From Methanosaeta sp. PtaU1.Bin060 (GTDB lineage: Archaea; Halobacteriota; Methanosarcinia; Methanotrichales; Methanotrichaceae): a stretch of 64,000 nt of DNA. How positions within the stretch are numbered: the first letter of the stretch is position 1; each line of letters begins with the position of its first letter. This document shows, piece after piece, positions 22,964 to 31,110 of this stretch. The notes beneath the pieces were generated by a model. The model was not told the DNA's origin and did not search any database. It saw only the letters and a program-made list of their open reading frames with translations. The position numbers and the translations under genes are program-made. The DNA is taken from contig MVRK01000135.1 of the NCBI GenBank assembly GCA_002067365.1, forward strand, positions 54,926 through 118,925. Direction: 5' to 3'.

Positions 22964-23958
22964 GGGTGCTGCTGCTCTCCAACCAGCCTGAGAGGACCAC
23001 AAGGCTGATGATGTTCAAGGGCACCCTGGATGGCCTCGGCTTCGAGGTGATCGTCCCCAGGTTCAGCACCAGGAGCTGGCCTGGAGTGGCCCGGCAGGCT
23101 CGGGCGGCGATCAAGAGGGAGAGGCCGGATGTGGTTCATCTCTTCAATGTGCCGGATATCCTCTACCACGGCATATCGAAGCTGAAGGGCAGACACTTCG
23201 GAAAGCTCATCTATGACTATCGCTCTCCATGGGGAGTCGAGCTGCAGATGGCCTTTGGTCCGGCTGCCAGGGTCATTGGCGAGCACTTCGAGAGAGAGCT
23301 TGCCAGAGGGGCGGATATGATCACAGCTGTCAACAGGCCACTTGCGGAGAAGGTAGCATCCTACGGTGAGGCCGAAGGAAAGCCCCTGTTCATAGTGCCC
23401 AACTATCCCGCTCGGGACTTCCTGGAGAGGCGCGATATCTCTTTTGAAAATGGTTCAGAGATGCCGGATGAGAAGGCTGTTCTATTTATGGGCAGAGTCA
23501 GCCGTCAGGAGGGTATAGGAAACCTGATGAGGCTCATCCGGGAGATTCCGAGGGAGAAGTTCTGGATCATAGGCGACGGACCCTTCTCGTGGTGGTATCT
23601 GAGAGATCTCCCCGAAAACCTCAGATTTTTCGGGTGGCAGCCGCATGACAGGGTGGCAGGGCTGATTCGAAAGGCCAGGCTTTGCCTCATTCCCCACAGC
23701 GAGACGCTGCTGACCCCCTTTGCCACAGACAGAAGCGTCTGGAAACTGAATGAGTATCTATCACTCGGAAAGATCGTAGTGGCCTCCGGAGTGACCCAGG
23801 AAGAAGAGAGAAAGAACCTGAAGATCGTAAAGAGCAGTGGTCTGCGAGAGGCTGTACTTGAAAACATTGAGCGCGAGCCCGAGCGGCTGAGGGACGAGGA
23901 CTACAGGTTCTGGGATCGCAACAACAAAATCATAAGAGAGATTTACGAGGGAGTCTAG
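22960..23958 (+). CDS. GT4-type glycosyltransferase
   Basis: The GT-B fold is seen: an N-terminal domain starting MRVLLLSNQPERTTRLMMF with a basic nucleotide region, VVHLFNVPDIL, and a C-terminal domain with VLFMGRVSRQEGI, FWIIGDGPF and SVWKLNEYLSLGK, the E(X)nE-type donor-binding region. It probably transfers the diacetamido-uronic acid made by the same operon to a lipid-linked glycan. ATG 22960 (overlapping the stop in ATGA) is taken over an earlier frame start because GAGGGTG precedes it. No membrane segment is seen, so it acts at the inner face of the membrane or in the cytosol. Confidence 0.88.
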   Translation: MRVLLLSNQPERTTRLMMFKGTLDGLGFEVIVPRFSTRSWPGVARQARAAIKRERPDVVHLFNVPDILYHGISKLKGRHFGKLIYDYRSPWGVELQMAFGPAARVIGEHFERELARGADMITAVNRPLAEKVASYGEAEGKPLFIVPNYPARDFLERRDISFENGSEMPDEKAVLFMGRVSRQEGIGNLMRLIREIPREKFWIIGDGPFSWWYLRDLPENLRFFGWQPHDRVAGLIRKARLCLIPHSETLLTPFATDRSVWKLNEYLSLGKIVVASGVTQEEERKNLKIVKSSGLREAVLENIEREPERLRDEDYRFWDRNNKIIREIYEGV

Positions 23959-23960
23959 AC

Positions 23961-23975
23961 GGCTCAATCAGAGCC
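23961..23975 (+). terminator. Stem-loop after the nucleotide-sugar operon
   Basis: GGCTC (23961-23965), AATCA, GAGCC (23971-23975), directly after the last stop codon of the operon at 23958. A second palindrome, GGCTTAAGCC, lies at 23985-23994, and TTTGCCATTTTA follows. Confidence 0.45.
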
Positions 23976-24206
23976 AGACAGAGAGGCTTAAGCCCATCTT
24001 TGCCATTTTATCTGTTCAAAATCGATTCTGCACTCCTTGCAGCCTGGGATGGCCCTTCGCAGGCGTATTTTTCGCTTCGGTGCGCTTCCCGGGGCCCCGG
24101 CCCATCAATTTCTGATCGTTAATTACAAATGCCTTCCGAGAGTAGTTATTCAGGGAGAGAATGCAGGAAGGCAATTTACCAAGACCGCCTGGCTGTGGTG
24201 ATTTAA

Positions 24207-24716
24207 ATGGACGATGGAGAAGAGATGGAGAAGATGATGATCATAGACCTGGAGAGGCGCAAGCAGGCTCTTGCAGATTACCTTGAGATCGACCCCAAGG
24301 AGATATCAATCTGCTCGACTCGCGTGAACGACATCGCCACTCTTCAGACGCATAGAATGCTCTACCTGGTGGGTACCGAGGATGAGGTCGAGGCGGGCAT
24401 TCGAGGATACTTCGAGCACAACATGGGGGATCTCGATGCAGCCTTCATCGGCAAGACCGCCCAGCTCTCTGTCGGGGATGCACAGGTGGTGGACAGGCTC
24501 TGCGAGATCCTGGATGAAGATATCGAGACTGATATCCTCAACGAGGCTATCTTCGGCATAGTCAAGAAGTGCGGAGACATCAAAAGCCTGATCGACGCTG
24601 CCGTGGCAGAGGTGGATCGGGGCGAGTTCCTGGCGCTGGATGGCAAGGAGAACCCCTTCGGGAAATACCTGATCTACAGGTTCAGGGAAGGTCAGTGCTC
24701 TGACATAGATTACTAG
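24207..24716 (+). CDS. Conserved-type hypothetical protein, 169 residues
   Basis: GGTGAT lies 11 bases before ATG 24207. The protein is acidic and soluble with an alternating alpha/beta pattern (ICSTRVNDIATLQ, HRMLYLVGTEDEVEAGI, AQLSVGDAQVVDRLCEIL). No catalytic motif or metal site is seen. It stands alone before the opposite-strand acidic gene, and could be a methanogen-specific protein. Function unknown. Confidence 0.65.
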   Translation: MDDGEEMEKMMIIDLERRKQALADYLEIDPKEISICSTRVNDIATLQTHRMLYLVGTEDEVEAGIRGYFEHNMGDLDAAFIGKTAQLSVGDAQVVDRLCEILDEDIETDILNEAIFGIVKKCGDIKSLIDAAVAEVDRGEFLALDGKENPFGKYLIYRFREGQCSDIDY

Positions 24717-24760
24717 AGAGGCTGAGAGGAGGCCCAGATCTCCGAGACCCCCTGATCAGT

Positions 24761-25282
24761 TTAAACCTCCTCGTCCCAGGCCCCTTCATTTTCTATGCTG
24801 TTGTCGATGTCCTGGCTGTCGAATAGCAGCAGCTCGAAGATGACCTCGTCGTCCTTCGCCTCTGCAGTGATCCCAAAGCGTTCTCTTATTGCGTCGAAGA
24901 TCTCCTCGTCCAGCTTCAGGCCATGCTCGATCTCGAAGCCCTCGATATCCTCAGAGGCGAAGCCTCGATCCGCGGCCGCCTCAGCCTCGATCAGCCAGAA
25001 AGCCTCCAGACCCTCGGATGAGACGAGGGAGATGCAAAATCCTCCAATCTCATCCGCATACAGATCGAGGGCGAGGGTGAAGCTCCACGAATCCATCTCG
25101 AACTCCATTGCTCCTGCAATCTTCAGCTCCTCGACGAGCTCTTTAGAGAGCCTGATGCATTCCGCTGCCCGATGCATGGCATCGAGGAGAGGAGCATGGC
25201 AATCGATGACCTCCTCGATGATCTCATTCCAAATATCATAGGTTAGCCCCGGCAAGGGCATGGCTTCTGAGATGGCTGCCAC
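24761..25282 (-). CDS. Acidic hypothetical protein, 173 residues
   Basis: The protein is strongly acidic throughout, with a C-terminal IENEGAWDEEV, and has mixed helices and strands. No domain is recognised. The start is unclear: GTG 25282 sits inside AGAGGTGG, and an ATG 21 bases downstream (25261) is too far from that ribosome site. The acidic gene at 50772-51281 is similar in size and composition but no sequence similarity was confirmed by eye. Function unknown. Confidence 0.55.
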   Translation of the reverse strand: MAAISEAMPLPGLTYDIWNEIIEEVIDCHAPLLDAMHRAAECIRLSKELVEELKIAGAMEFEMDSWSFTLALDLYADEIGGFCISLVSSEGLEAFWLIEAEAAADRGFASEDIEGFEIEHGLKLDEEIFDAIRERFGITAEAKDDEVIFELLLFDSQDIDNSIENEGAWDEEV

Positions 25283-25469
25283 CTCTTAAACGATAAATCT
25301 CATGGAGTTTGATCCGTCTCGCAGAGTTCGATCTCTCTGCATGGTCCTCATTTGGTTCATGGCCGATCTTCGATCTGGCCTTTTTGTGCTTTCTTAAGAT
25401 GATCTCTCTTGGAACCAATACGACCTCCTTTCGCTTCCTCCTTTCCCGCAATGTGGATCCTTCGCCTAT

Positions 25470-26021
25470 TTAATGAGCGCTGCTGAGGACGGGTAGGGCG
25501 CTGGCGTTTGCCATTTTGAGGTCCGATATGAAGGCGTCCATGAGGTTCCTGTTCCTCAGGACAGCTGCTGGATGAAATGTCACTAGAAACCGGCCTGAAA
25601 AGATCTTTCCGCGAAGAGCTGCGATGCCCTGGCTGCCGAGCACCGTCTGGGCTGCGACATTTCCCATCAGGCAAACGACATTCGGGCTCAGAATCTCCAT
25701 CTGAGCCATCAGGTATGGATTGCATGCATCTATCTCGCAACGCTTTGGCTTTCGGTTCTCCGGGGGGCGGCACTTAATCACGCTGGTTATGAAGACATCA
25801 TTCCTCTTTATGCCGGCTTTTATCAGAGCCTCGTCCAGCAGCTTTCCGGCTCTGCCGACAAAGGGTCTTCCGCTCTCGTCCTCGTACTTGCCGGGAGCCT
25901 CGCCGATGAGCATGATCCTCGATGGGCAGGGTCCTTCTCCCGGTACCGCCACCCTCCGGCTTAGCGCGAGATCACAGAGCTGGCAGACGCAGATCTTCTT
26001 GTGAAGGGTGGCGATGTCCAT
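25470..26021 (-). CDS. Family 4 uracil-DNA glycosylase
   Basis: The protein removes uracil from DNA, starting base excision repair. Motif A GEAPGKYEDESGRPF and motif B FHPAAVLRN are as in family 4, thermophile-type UDGs. Iron-sulfur cysteines are in CQLC near the N-terminus (13, 16) and in KCRPP and EIDAC downstream. Length 183 residues is normal. It stands alone in a gap between two hypothetical genes. Assignment is firm; no product-specific oddities seen. Confidence 0.9.
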   Translation of the reverse strand: MDIATLHKKICVCQLCDLALSRRVAVPGEGPCPSRIMLIGEAPGKYEDESGRPFVGRAGKLLDEALIKAGIKRNDVFITSVIKCRPPENRKPKRCEIDACNPYLMAQMEILSPNVVCLMGNVAAQTVLGSQGIAALRGKIFSGRFLVTFHPAAVLRNRNLMDAFISDLKMANASALPVLSSAH

Positions 26022-26146
26022 GAAATGCTGTCTGTCGCTCTCGGATGAAAATGTTGCTGTCGAGACTGCGACCTCGTATCTTTCTAAATCGAAGACGAAA
26101 GGTTCTTATCTGCTCAAAGCGTTTGGCGATAAAAAGGAGGGTGTAA

Positions 26147-26383
26147 ATGAAGTTCGTAGAGTGGACATATCCCCTTAGGAAGTTCGACGACATCTACTAC
26201 ACCATAGAGAGGATCGTTTACGGCAAAGGTGAATTGAAAGGCTTCACTACCGAGGATATCTATAATAATCTGCGGGATAAGCGCTTCTTCCAAGATGTCC
26301 CAGAGCTGAACAGGTACCTGCTGGAGAACGGGAGGAAGTACAAGATCCGCCAGACCGACGAGGCATGGGAGCGCTGTTGGTAG
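26147..26383 (+). CDS. Small hypothetical protein, 78 residues
   Basis: AGGAGGGTGT precedes ATG 26147, an excellent ribosome site, which supports a real gene. The protein is basic and aromatic-rich (MKFVEWTYPLRKFDDIYYT, RFFQDVPELNRYLLENGRKY, AWERCW at the end). It ends four bases before the opposite-strand sugar nucleotidyltransferase gene. No function is recognised. Conserved aromatic and charged residues suggest a globular protein. Confidence 0.65.
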   Translation: MKFVEWTYPLRKFDDIYYTIERIVYGKGELKGFTTEDIYNNLRDKRFFQDVPELNRYLLENGRKYKIRQTDEAWERCW

Positions 26384-26387
26384 CTCC

Positions 26388-27653
26388 TCATCGTGCTTTT
26401 TCTGTGAAGTAGATATTTCGCTCGTCGGTCCCAAGCTCCACGAACCTGCCTGTGGCCAGGACACAGTGGCTGTGCTTGAGCGGGGCGACCCTTGTTCCTG
26501 CGGAGACGACAGACTCTGCAGGCAGGACAACATTCTCCCCGACTATGGGGATCCGGCCGTTGTTGGACCCGCTGACGTTAAGGACGCTGTGCTCCTCGAT
26601 GACTGAGTGGCGGCCAACGATTGCAGAGTTGATGGAGACCTTGTGCTGTATGTTGGCGAAGCTCATGATCATGCTGTCCTTTATCTCGACGTCGCGCTCG
26701 ATCAGGCTGGTGTGGCCTATGTGCGAGTTCTCGATGACCACGTCCTTCTCTATCTGGCAGTTCCTGCCGATGGATACCTGGCCTCTCAGCTCGATCTCAC
26801 CCGACTCCAGATACTTCTCTATCCTCTGAAGGGTGGCAGGATGAATCCACTGGCCCGGGCGATACTCGTACTTCCTGTCGAAGTTCTTCACCTTTCCCGA
26901 GAGGCAGTCCATGGCAGCCTGATGAAGCCTCTCAGGCGTACCGATATCTATCCAGTAGCCTTCGATGGGATAGCCGTAAACGCTATAGCCGCTCTCAGTT
27001 AGATAGGGGATCAGGTCTCCTCCGATGTCCCTCGCCTTGTCCCCCATCTCCTGCAGAACCTCCCGAATCTCCGGGGAGAAGAGATAGAATGCAGTGTTTA
27101 TCATGCGGCTTGGCTCAGTTCCCGCCTTGGGCTTCTCGACGAACCCGCGGATGCGCAGATCCCTCTCCACGTCTGCCACGCCATACTGGGAGATATTCTC
27201 CTCTGGGCCCATCTCCTTCAGGGCGACTGTGAGCATGGGATTATGCCTGTGATGGAACTCCACGAAGCTCTTCAGATCGATGTCGATGAGGTTGTCACCA
27301 GAGACCACCAGCAGGTCATCATTTATGTCGAAATAATTCATGCAGTAGCGAAGGGAGTCAGCGCTTCCCTTGTCCTCGTAGAGGGGCTGGTAGCAGAAAT
27401 CATCGTGGTCGCTGATGTCCAGGCGCTTGAAGAAGCCCTCGCCTGCTTTGAAATAGTTGCTGAGGTTCAGGGTGTTGTTCGCGCCCTTGCTGCCAAGGAT
27501 GAATCTGCGACAGCCTTGAATGGCTAGGACCCTGAAGAGATTGGCGATGATGGCCGTATCGCAAAGCTCCACCATCGGCTTGGGCTGCTCCAGAGTGAGG
27601 GGATAGAGCCTCGTGCCCGAGCCGCCAACAGTGGCGAGAACCTGGGGAGACAT
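26388..27653 (-). CDS. Sugar-1-phosphate nucleotidyltransferase with beta-helix domain
   Basis: The N-terminal domain begins VLATVGGSGTRLYPLTLEQPKPMV, the GGxGTRL signature of NDP-sugar pyrophosphorylases, followed by a Rossmann-like domain with VVSGDNLIDID (metal aspartate). The C-terminal half is a left-handed beta helix (VSIGRNCQIEKDVVIENSHI). It makes an NDP-sugar from a sugar-1-phosphate and NTP. The likely sugar is glucose or mannose, but the specificity cannot be read. It may feed the surface glycan route that includes the operon at 19.0-23.96 kb, though it is on the opposite strand. Confidence 0.88.
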   Translation of the reverse strand: MSPQVLATVGGSGTRLYPLTLEQPKPMVELCDTAIIANLFRVLAIQGCRRFILGSKGANNTLNLSNYFKAGEGFFKRLDISDHDDFCYQPLYEDKGSADSLRYCMNYFDINDDLLVVSGDNLIDIDLKSFVEFHHRHNPMLTVALKEMGPEENISQYGVADVERDLRIRGFVEKPKAGTEPSRMINTAFYLFSPEIREVLQEMGDKARDIGGDLIPYLTESGYSVYGYPIEGYWIDIGTPERLHQAAMDCLSGKVKNFDRKYEYRPGQWIHPATLQRIEKYLESGEIELRGQVSIGRNCQIEKDVVIENSHIGHTSLIERDVEIKDSMIMSFANIQHKVSINSAIVGRHSVIEEHSVLNVSGSNNGRIPIVGENVVLPAESVVSAGTRVAPLKHSHCVLATGRFVELGTDERNIYFTEKAR

Positions 27654-28014
27654 GGAATAAATTATGCGCCGGAGAAATCTTAAGCCTATCGGCCCGCACC
27701 ATTATCATCGAGCTGTTGTCCCTGCAGATTGATAGCCACCTCAATCATCTCAGCTTCGAGTATTCTTGTAGGAACAGTGTTTTCTGCGATCATCGCTATT
27801 TATCAATATCTGTAAAGTTCCTCTGCATAGAATAGATGTGTTTATGGATAGCTATAGGTTGGTCTTTTCATCACATAGTTTTTCTTACCATTCATATCTG
27901 TGTTTACAGCCCAAATCGATTCGTACTGACAATATATCTCATTTTCTATAAAGATAGTTTATTTATATCTCAAGGTGGTGGGTGGGGGATAGCAATGGAT
28001 TGAGGTGATGTAGG
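27654..28014 (+). promoter_or_regulatory. Intergenic region with promoter of secreted protein gene
   Basis: The gap is AT-rich after 27780. TTTATATC (27962-27969) is a good TATA box and GAGGTGATG lies just before ATG 28015. The left part, near 27654-27730, would hold the promoter of the opposite-strand sugar nucleotidyltransferase. No gene is seen. Confidence 0.45.
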
Positions 28015-29028
28015 ATGTTAAGAGGGATTAGAGGAGAGATACATTCGTCTTGCCGATGGATCGATCTGAAGAAGATCACCCTGGCGGCGCTGATGCTTTT
28101 TGCTCTCATAGGTCTATCTGCGGCCGCAGTGCGCACCGATGGCCTGAAGAGCGGAGCTCTTTCAGAGGAGAAGAATACAAGCTTCACCTTCGAGCAGAGC
28201 GTGCAGGGCAATGGCTACTTCATGACCTACATGTACGCCAAGGAAGGAAACCTGGAGATGAAGAACTACGCTCACGGGAGCGGCTCGATCGATAACCAGG
28301 CCACCCTCGCTGCATATCACATGGAGAGGGCCAGACATCCGATTGCCGAGGACTGGAATGACTACAACCTGAGCTGCATACAGTTTGATGAGGACAACTC
28401 CATGGTCTATGCGCCCATGAAGATCGCTGTTGGCACTGGATACTATGCAGCCAACCCAGTGGATTACAGCTCTCTCCTGAAGGAGAAGACCTGGGTCAAG
28501 AACTATCGTGCCTCAACTTCAATGCACCATGAGGTAGAGTATGCTCACGCCCTCGATAAGGAGCTGAGCCTCCTGGCTAAGGAGAAGTTCAACTACACAT
28601 ATGACCCGATATATGAGGGCGATGCAGTGACCCAGATGAAGATCAATGAGGATGTAACAGACGGCAAGGTCCACCTGGGCGTACTGCAGGGAGACCAGCA
28701 GTGGGTCACTAAGGATGCTGTAAAGAATGGTGCAACCAAGATTATCACGAAGAGCCCCTTGACATACACCGCCTGGAAGCACCCCGCCATAGAGATCGAT
28801 GAGGACTACTGGGGAACCTACCACATCGAGAAGAACATGACCCTTGATGTGCCTTACAAGAGGATCGAGAGCGGGGATGACTGGCTGCCCTGCTGCTTCG
28901 GCGGCTACATGACCATGCCCACATATTACCAGAAGGGCTCGGGCGGATTCGGCTCCAATGTGAAGGGCGTCTTCGACTGCACCTGCAGCAAGGCACCAAA
29001 GCAGGCGGAGTTTCCGAGGGTGTACTGA
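28015..29028 (+). CDS. Secreted protein of unknown function, 337 residues
   Basis: A signal peptide follows a charged stretch (LKKITLAALMLFALIGLSAA). The mature protein is rich in Tyr, Trp and Asp (EQSVQGNGYFMTYMYAKEGN, PIYEGDAVTQMKINEDVTDG) and ends with a cysteine group (LPCCFGGY, FDCTCSK). The style resembles the large unassigned families of secreted proteins found in Methanothrix-like genomes, whose role is unknown. GAGGTGAT supports the start. Surface or sheath role is a guess. Confidence 0.7.
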   Translation: MLRGIRGEIHSSCRWIDLKKITLAALMLFALIGLSAAAVRTDGLKSGALSEEKNTSFTFEQSVQGNGYFMTYMYAKEGNLEMKNYAHGSGSIDNQATLAAYHMERARHPIAEDWNDYNLSCIQFDEDNSMVYAPMKIAVGTGYYAANPVDYSSLLKEKTWVKNYRASTSMHHEVEYAHALDKELSLLAKEKFNYTYDPIYEGDAVTQMKINEDVTDGKVHLGVLQGDQQWVTKDAVKNGATKIITKSPLTYTAWKHPAIEIDEDYWGTYHIEKNMTLDVPYKRIESGDDWLPCCFGGYMTMPTYYQKGSGGFGSNVKGVFDCTCSKAPKQAEFPRVY

Positions 29029-29263
29029 GCAGACTTTCACTATGGTAAGATGACTCGTTGATGCTGGCGGCAGCATTTGGCCCTCCATCCAAAGCATCGC
29101 CGGCATCAATTCTTTTTATCCGAGATGTTAATAGTCGCATCTGCTTGAGGGCGGAAGATGCTAAAAGGGCGTTGTACAGTCTTGATTCATCGGGAACCTG
29201 GCCGCCTCTTCAACCAAAAATCTAAAATCCTATCGATTAGAATAACTAGATTGGTGAATGAAA

Positions 29264-29596
29264 TTGAAGAAGGAAGAGTTTCTTAAGCTGATAGAAGACT
29301 GCAAGGTTTCCAGCATGACTTTTGATCAGCGTCTTCTGGATACTGCTGCAGCGATGTTCGAGAAGTGGGGCTTGCAGGCGCATGATACATGGGCTGAGAC
29401 TGACAAAGAGCACCTCTTCACGTCTTACGGGATGGTCGAGAAAAGCGATGACAGTGACGCCCTCAAAGGAGAGAAAAAGGCCTTGAGGTGCATAGCCTCA
29501 AAGATCATGAAGACGCAGATTAACAAAGAAGATGCTGTCGGCATAATGAAGAACCTGAATAGCATCAATAAGCCTGGCTTCAGGTGGCTGCAGTAG
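29264..29596 (+). CDS. Hypothetical protein, 110 residues
   Basis: The start is taken as TTG 29264, six bases after GGTGA; ATG 29258 overlaps that ribosome site. The protein (MKKEEFLKLIEDCKV and so on) is soluble, mostly helical, with a TDKEHLF stretch. It ends RWLQ. It stands alone and no family can be named. Confidence 0.6.
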   Translation: MKKEEFLKLIEDCKVSSMTFDQRLLDTAAAMFEKWGLQAHDTWAETDKEHLFTSYGMVEKSDDSDALKGEKKALRCIASKIMKTQINKEDAVGIMKNLNSINKPGFRWLQ

Positions 29597-29724
29597 CCGT
29601 CCATAAAGGGGTCAATCTGAGGAGGATACTATCCGTCCTCCTTCTATGTGGGACTTTTTTTCCGCTATATATCCAGCTATAATGAATATCCAAATGATAT
29701 CTGCGATGCCCTGGAGTGGTTCGC

Positions 29725-29979
29725 TCATCTCATGGCCGCATCATTCATCTCTATGCACAGATTCCATCCCTCATTTGTCAGATCATAAGTCATCCCGTCG
29801 CTGGTTGGGTGCATCTTCACATGGCCAAGGCCGATGAGCTTCTTCAGGGCCTTTCGGGCCTCGCGCTCCGCCCCGGGAAATCTTCTCAGGAATGCCTGCT
29901 CAGGTACATGTGAGGCTTTGCTCATCTTCGTGGCCCGGCACACGCTCTGTAGAACTGCCGCCTCGAATCTCCTCAGCAT
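29725..29979 (-). CDS. Winged-helix DNA-binding protein, 84 residues
   Basis: ATG 29979 opens MLRRFEAAVLQSVCRATKMS, and the rest has the winged-helix pattern: AREARKALKKLIGLGHVKMH as the recognition-helix region and YDLTNEGWNLCIEM as the wing end. An upstream TATA box (30001-30010) lies about 22-31 bases before this ATG, so the message is probably leaderless. The frame is open to 30393 but that extension is the shadow of the divergent gene. It is divergently paired with the regulator at 30094. The palindromes between them are likely its binding sites. Confidence 0.7.
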   Translation of the reverse strand: MLRRFEAAVLQSVCRATKMSKASHVPEQAFLRRFPGAEREARKALKKLIGLGHVKMHPTSDGMTYDLTNEGWNLCIEMNDAAMR

Positions 29980-29985
29980 AGATAA

Positions 29986-30058
29986 TGGAATATTCCACAA
30001 CGATATAAGTTCTTCGATTAATCGAATTGGAATATTCCTTTGTGTATGGAATATACCA
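29986..30058. promoter_or_regulatory. Shared operator with three palindromes between divergent regulators
   Basis: TGGAATATTCCA (29986-29997), TGGAATATTCCT (30028-30039) and TGGAATATACCA (30047-30058) are copies of a 12-base palindrome, with centres 42 and 19 bases apart. A perfect 14-base palindrome TTCGATTAATCGAA is at 30013-30026. TATA boxes lie at 30001-30010 (minus gene) and 30065-30072 (plus gene). The first palindrome sits between the minus TATA box and its start, where binding would repress. Confidence 0.7.
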
Positions 30059-30093
30059 AAACGCTTATAAGTTATGGCGGCTAAGGGCAGAGC

Positions 30094-30384
30094 ATGTCGC
30101 TCACGGCCAGAGCAACTCACAGAAGGCGCGAGCAGAGTGGCGAGACCGACTGGGAGCTTTATGAGAAGATCGACGATAACCCGGGTCAGAGCGTCTACGG
30201 ACTGGCGAAGCTGACTGGATGGACACCGGGCCGCGTCCACGGTGCTGTGATGAGGCTGGTGGAGAAGGGGCTGGTGAGGACGGAGAGGTCCATGCGGGGC
30301 GGGCGCTCTGTGCTCCTGGTCGCGCCGAAGGAGTGGCAAGAGTACTTCACGCCCGAAGAGCTCGATGAGTTCAAACAGCTTTAG
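30094..30384 (+). CDS. Winged-helix DNA-binding protein, 96 residues
   Basis: The protein MSLTARATHRRREQSGETDW, then SVYGLAKLTGWTPGRVHGAV and MRLVEKGLVRTER, has a clear helix-turn-helix with a wing. TTATAAGT (30065-30072) lies 22-29 bases before ATG 30094, so a leaderless message is likely. It is divergent from the regulator at 29725-29979. The pair may control each other. Nothing indicates what signal either detects; there is no ligand domain. Confidence 0.75.
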   Translation: MSLTARATHRRREQSGETDWELYEKIDDNPGQSVYGLAKLTGWTPGRVHGAVMRLVEKGLVRTERSMRGGRSVLLVAPKEWQEYFTPEELDEFKQL

Positions 30385-30512
30385 AATTTTCATGGCTGAG
30401 ATGGAGCACGCAAACGATGGAAGTCATCGCTGGCCCCAAAAAGTAAGCAACGTAATATTAGTATTAACCACAAGGCGAATGCTGTTATATCTATTGAGAG
30501 ATGGTGTAGGAA

Positions 30513-30722
30513 ATGGTCGAAAGCAAACCGCTAGATAAAAATTCGGTGAAATCGCTGCTGAATCACTGGATAGAGCACAACGATAGCCACAGTCAGTCTT
30601 TTCGTGATCGAGCAAAGCAGATAAGGGAGATAAGCAGGCAGGCAGCACAAGACGTCGATGAGGCTGCTGAGCTGATGGACAAGTGCACAGAGATGCTCAA
30701 AAAAGCGATGCAAGATCTCTAG
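30513..30722 (+). CDS. Small helical hypothetical protein, 69 residues
   Basis: Sequence MVESKPLDKNSVKSLLNHWI, EHNDSHSQSF and a long helix to MQDL. The HWIEHNDSH pattern with paired histidines is like a small helical domain found near metal-handling proteins in methanogens, though I cannot confirm the family. GGAA lies before ATG 30513. It is 11 bases before the next gene and the two likely form one operon. Confidence 0.6.
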   Translation: MVESKPLDKNSVKSLLNHWIEHNDSHSQSFRDRAKQIREISRQAAQDVDEAAELMDKCTEMLKKAMQDL

Positions 30723-30733
30723 GAGACAATAAG

Positions 30734-31030
30734 ATGGAACTGATTTACACCTACGGGACCGAGGATGAGAAGGCGATGAAGAAGCTGCTTGATGAGGAGT
30801 TCTGGAAGAGGCTGGGGCCTACTGTCAGGGATTGCAAGACGATGGGCCTGGACAAAGCAGGTTCCTGCATCTACATCAAGGCCACGGAGGAGATGGTCGC
30901 AGAGGCCAGGAAGCACCTCGAAGGCACTCCTGCAAAAGAGCTAACGGGTGAGGATGCAAATAAGCTGCTGAAAGCCTTCAGGGATGAGGCCGAGGCCGCA
31001 GAGGCGGGGATGGGCGCTATATTCGGTTAG
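30734..31030 (+). CDS. Hypothetical protein, 98 residues
   Basis: GGAG lies 9 bases before ATG 30734. The protein (MELIYTYGTEDEKAMKKLLD and on) has an alpha/beta pattern, with TYGTEDEKAMKKLLDEEFWK, GSCIYIKATEEMVAEARKHL and an alanine-rich end. No motif is recognised. It follows the 69-residue gene by 11 bases in the same operon. Confidence 0.6.
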   Translation: MELIYTYGTEDEKAMKKLLDEEFWKRLGPTVRDCKTMGLDKAGSCIYIKATEEMVAEARKHLEGTPAKELTGEDANKLLKAFRDEAEAAEAGMGAIFG

Positions 31031-31110
31031 ATTCGAATTAACGCGCGAAACTGATGGATTATCCTGCACGTTCTTTTTTTGAATCCTTTTTCTCTCCCGA
31101 AAACAATTAA

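Noticed and set aside
29980..30393. Extension of the 29725 minus-strand regulator to 222 residues
   Set aside because: The extension is antisense to the 30094 gene and unnatural in composition; TATA spacing supports ATG 29979.
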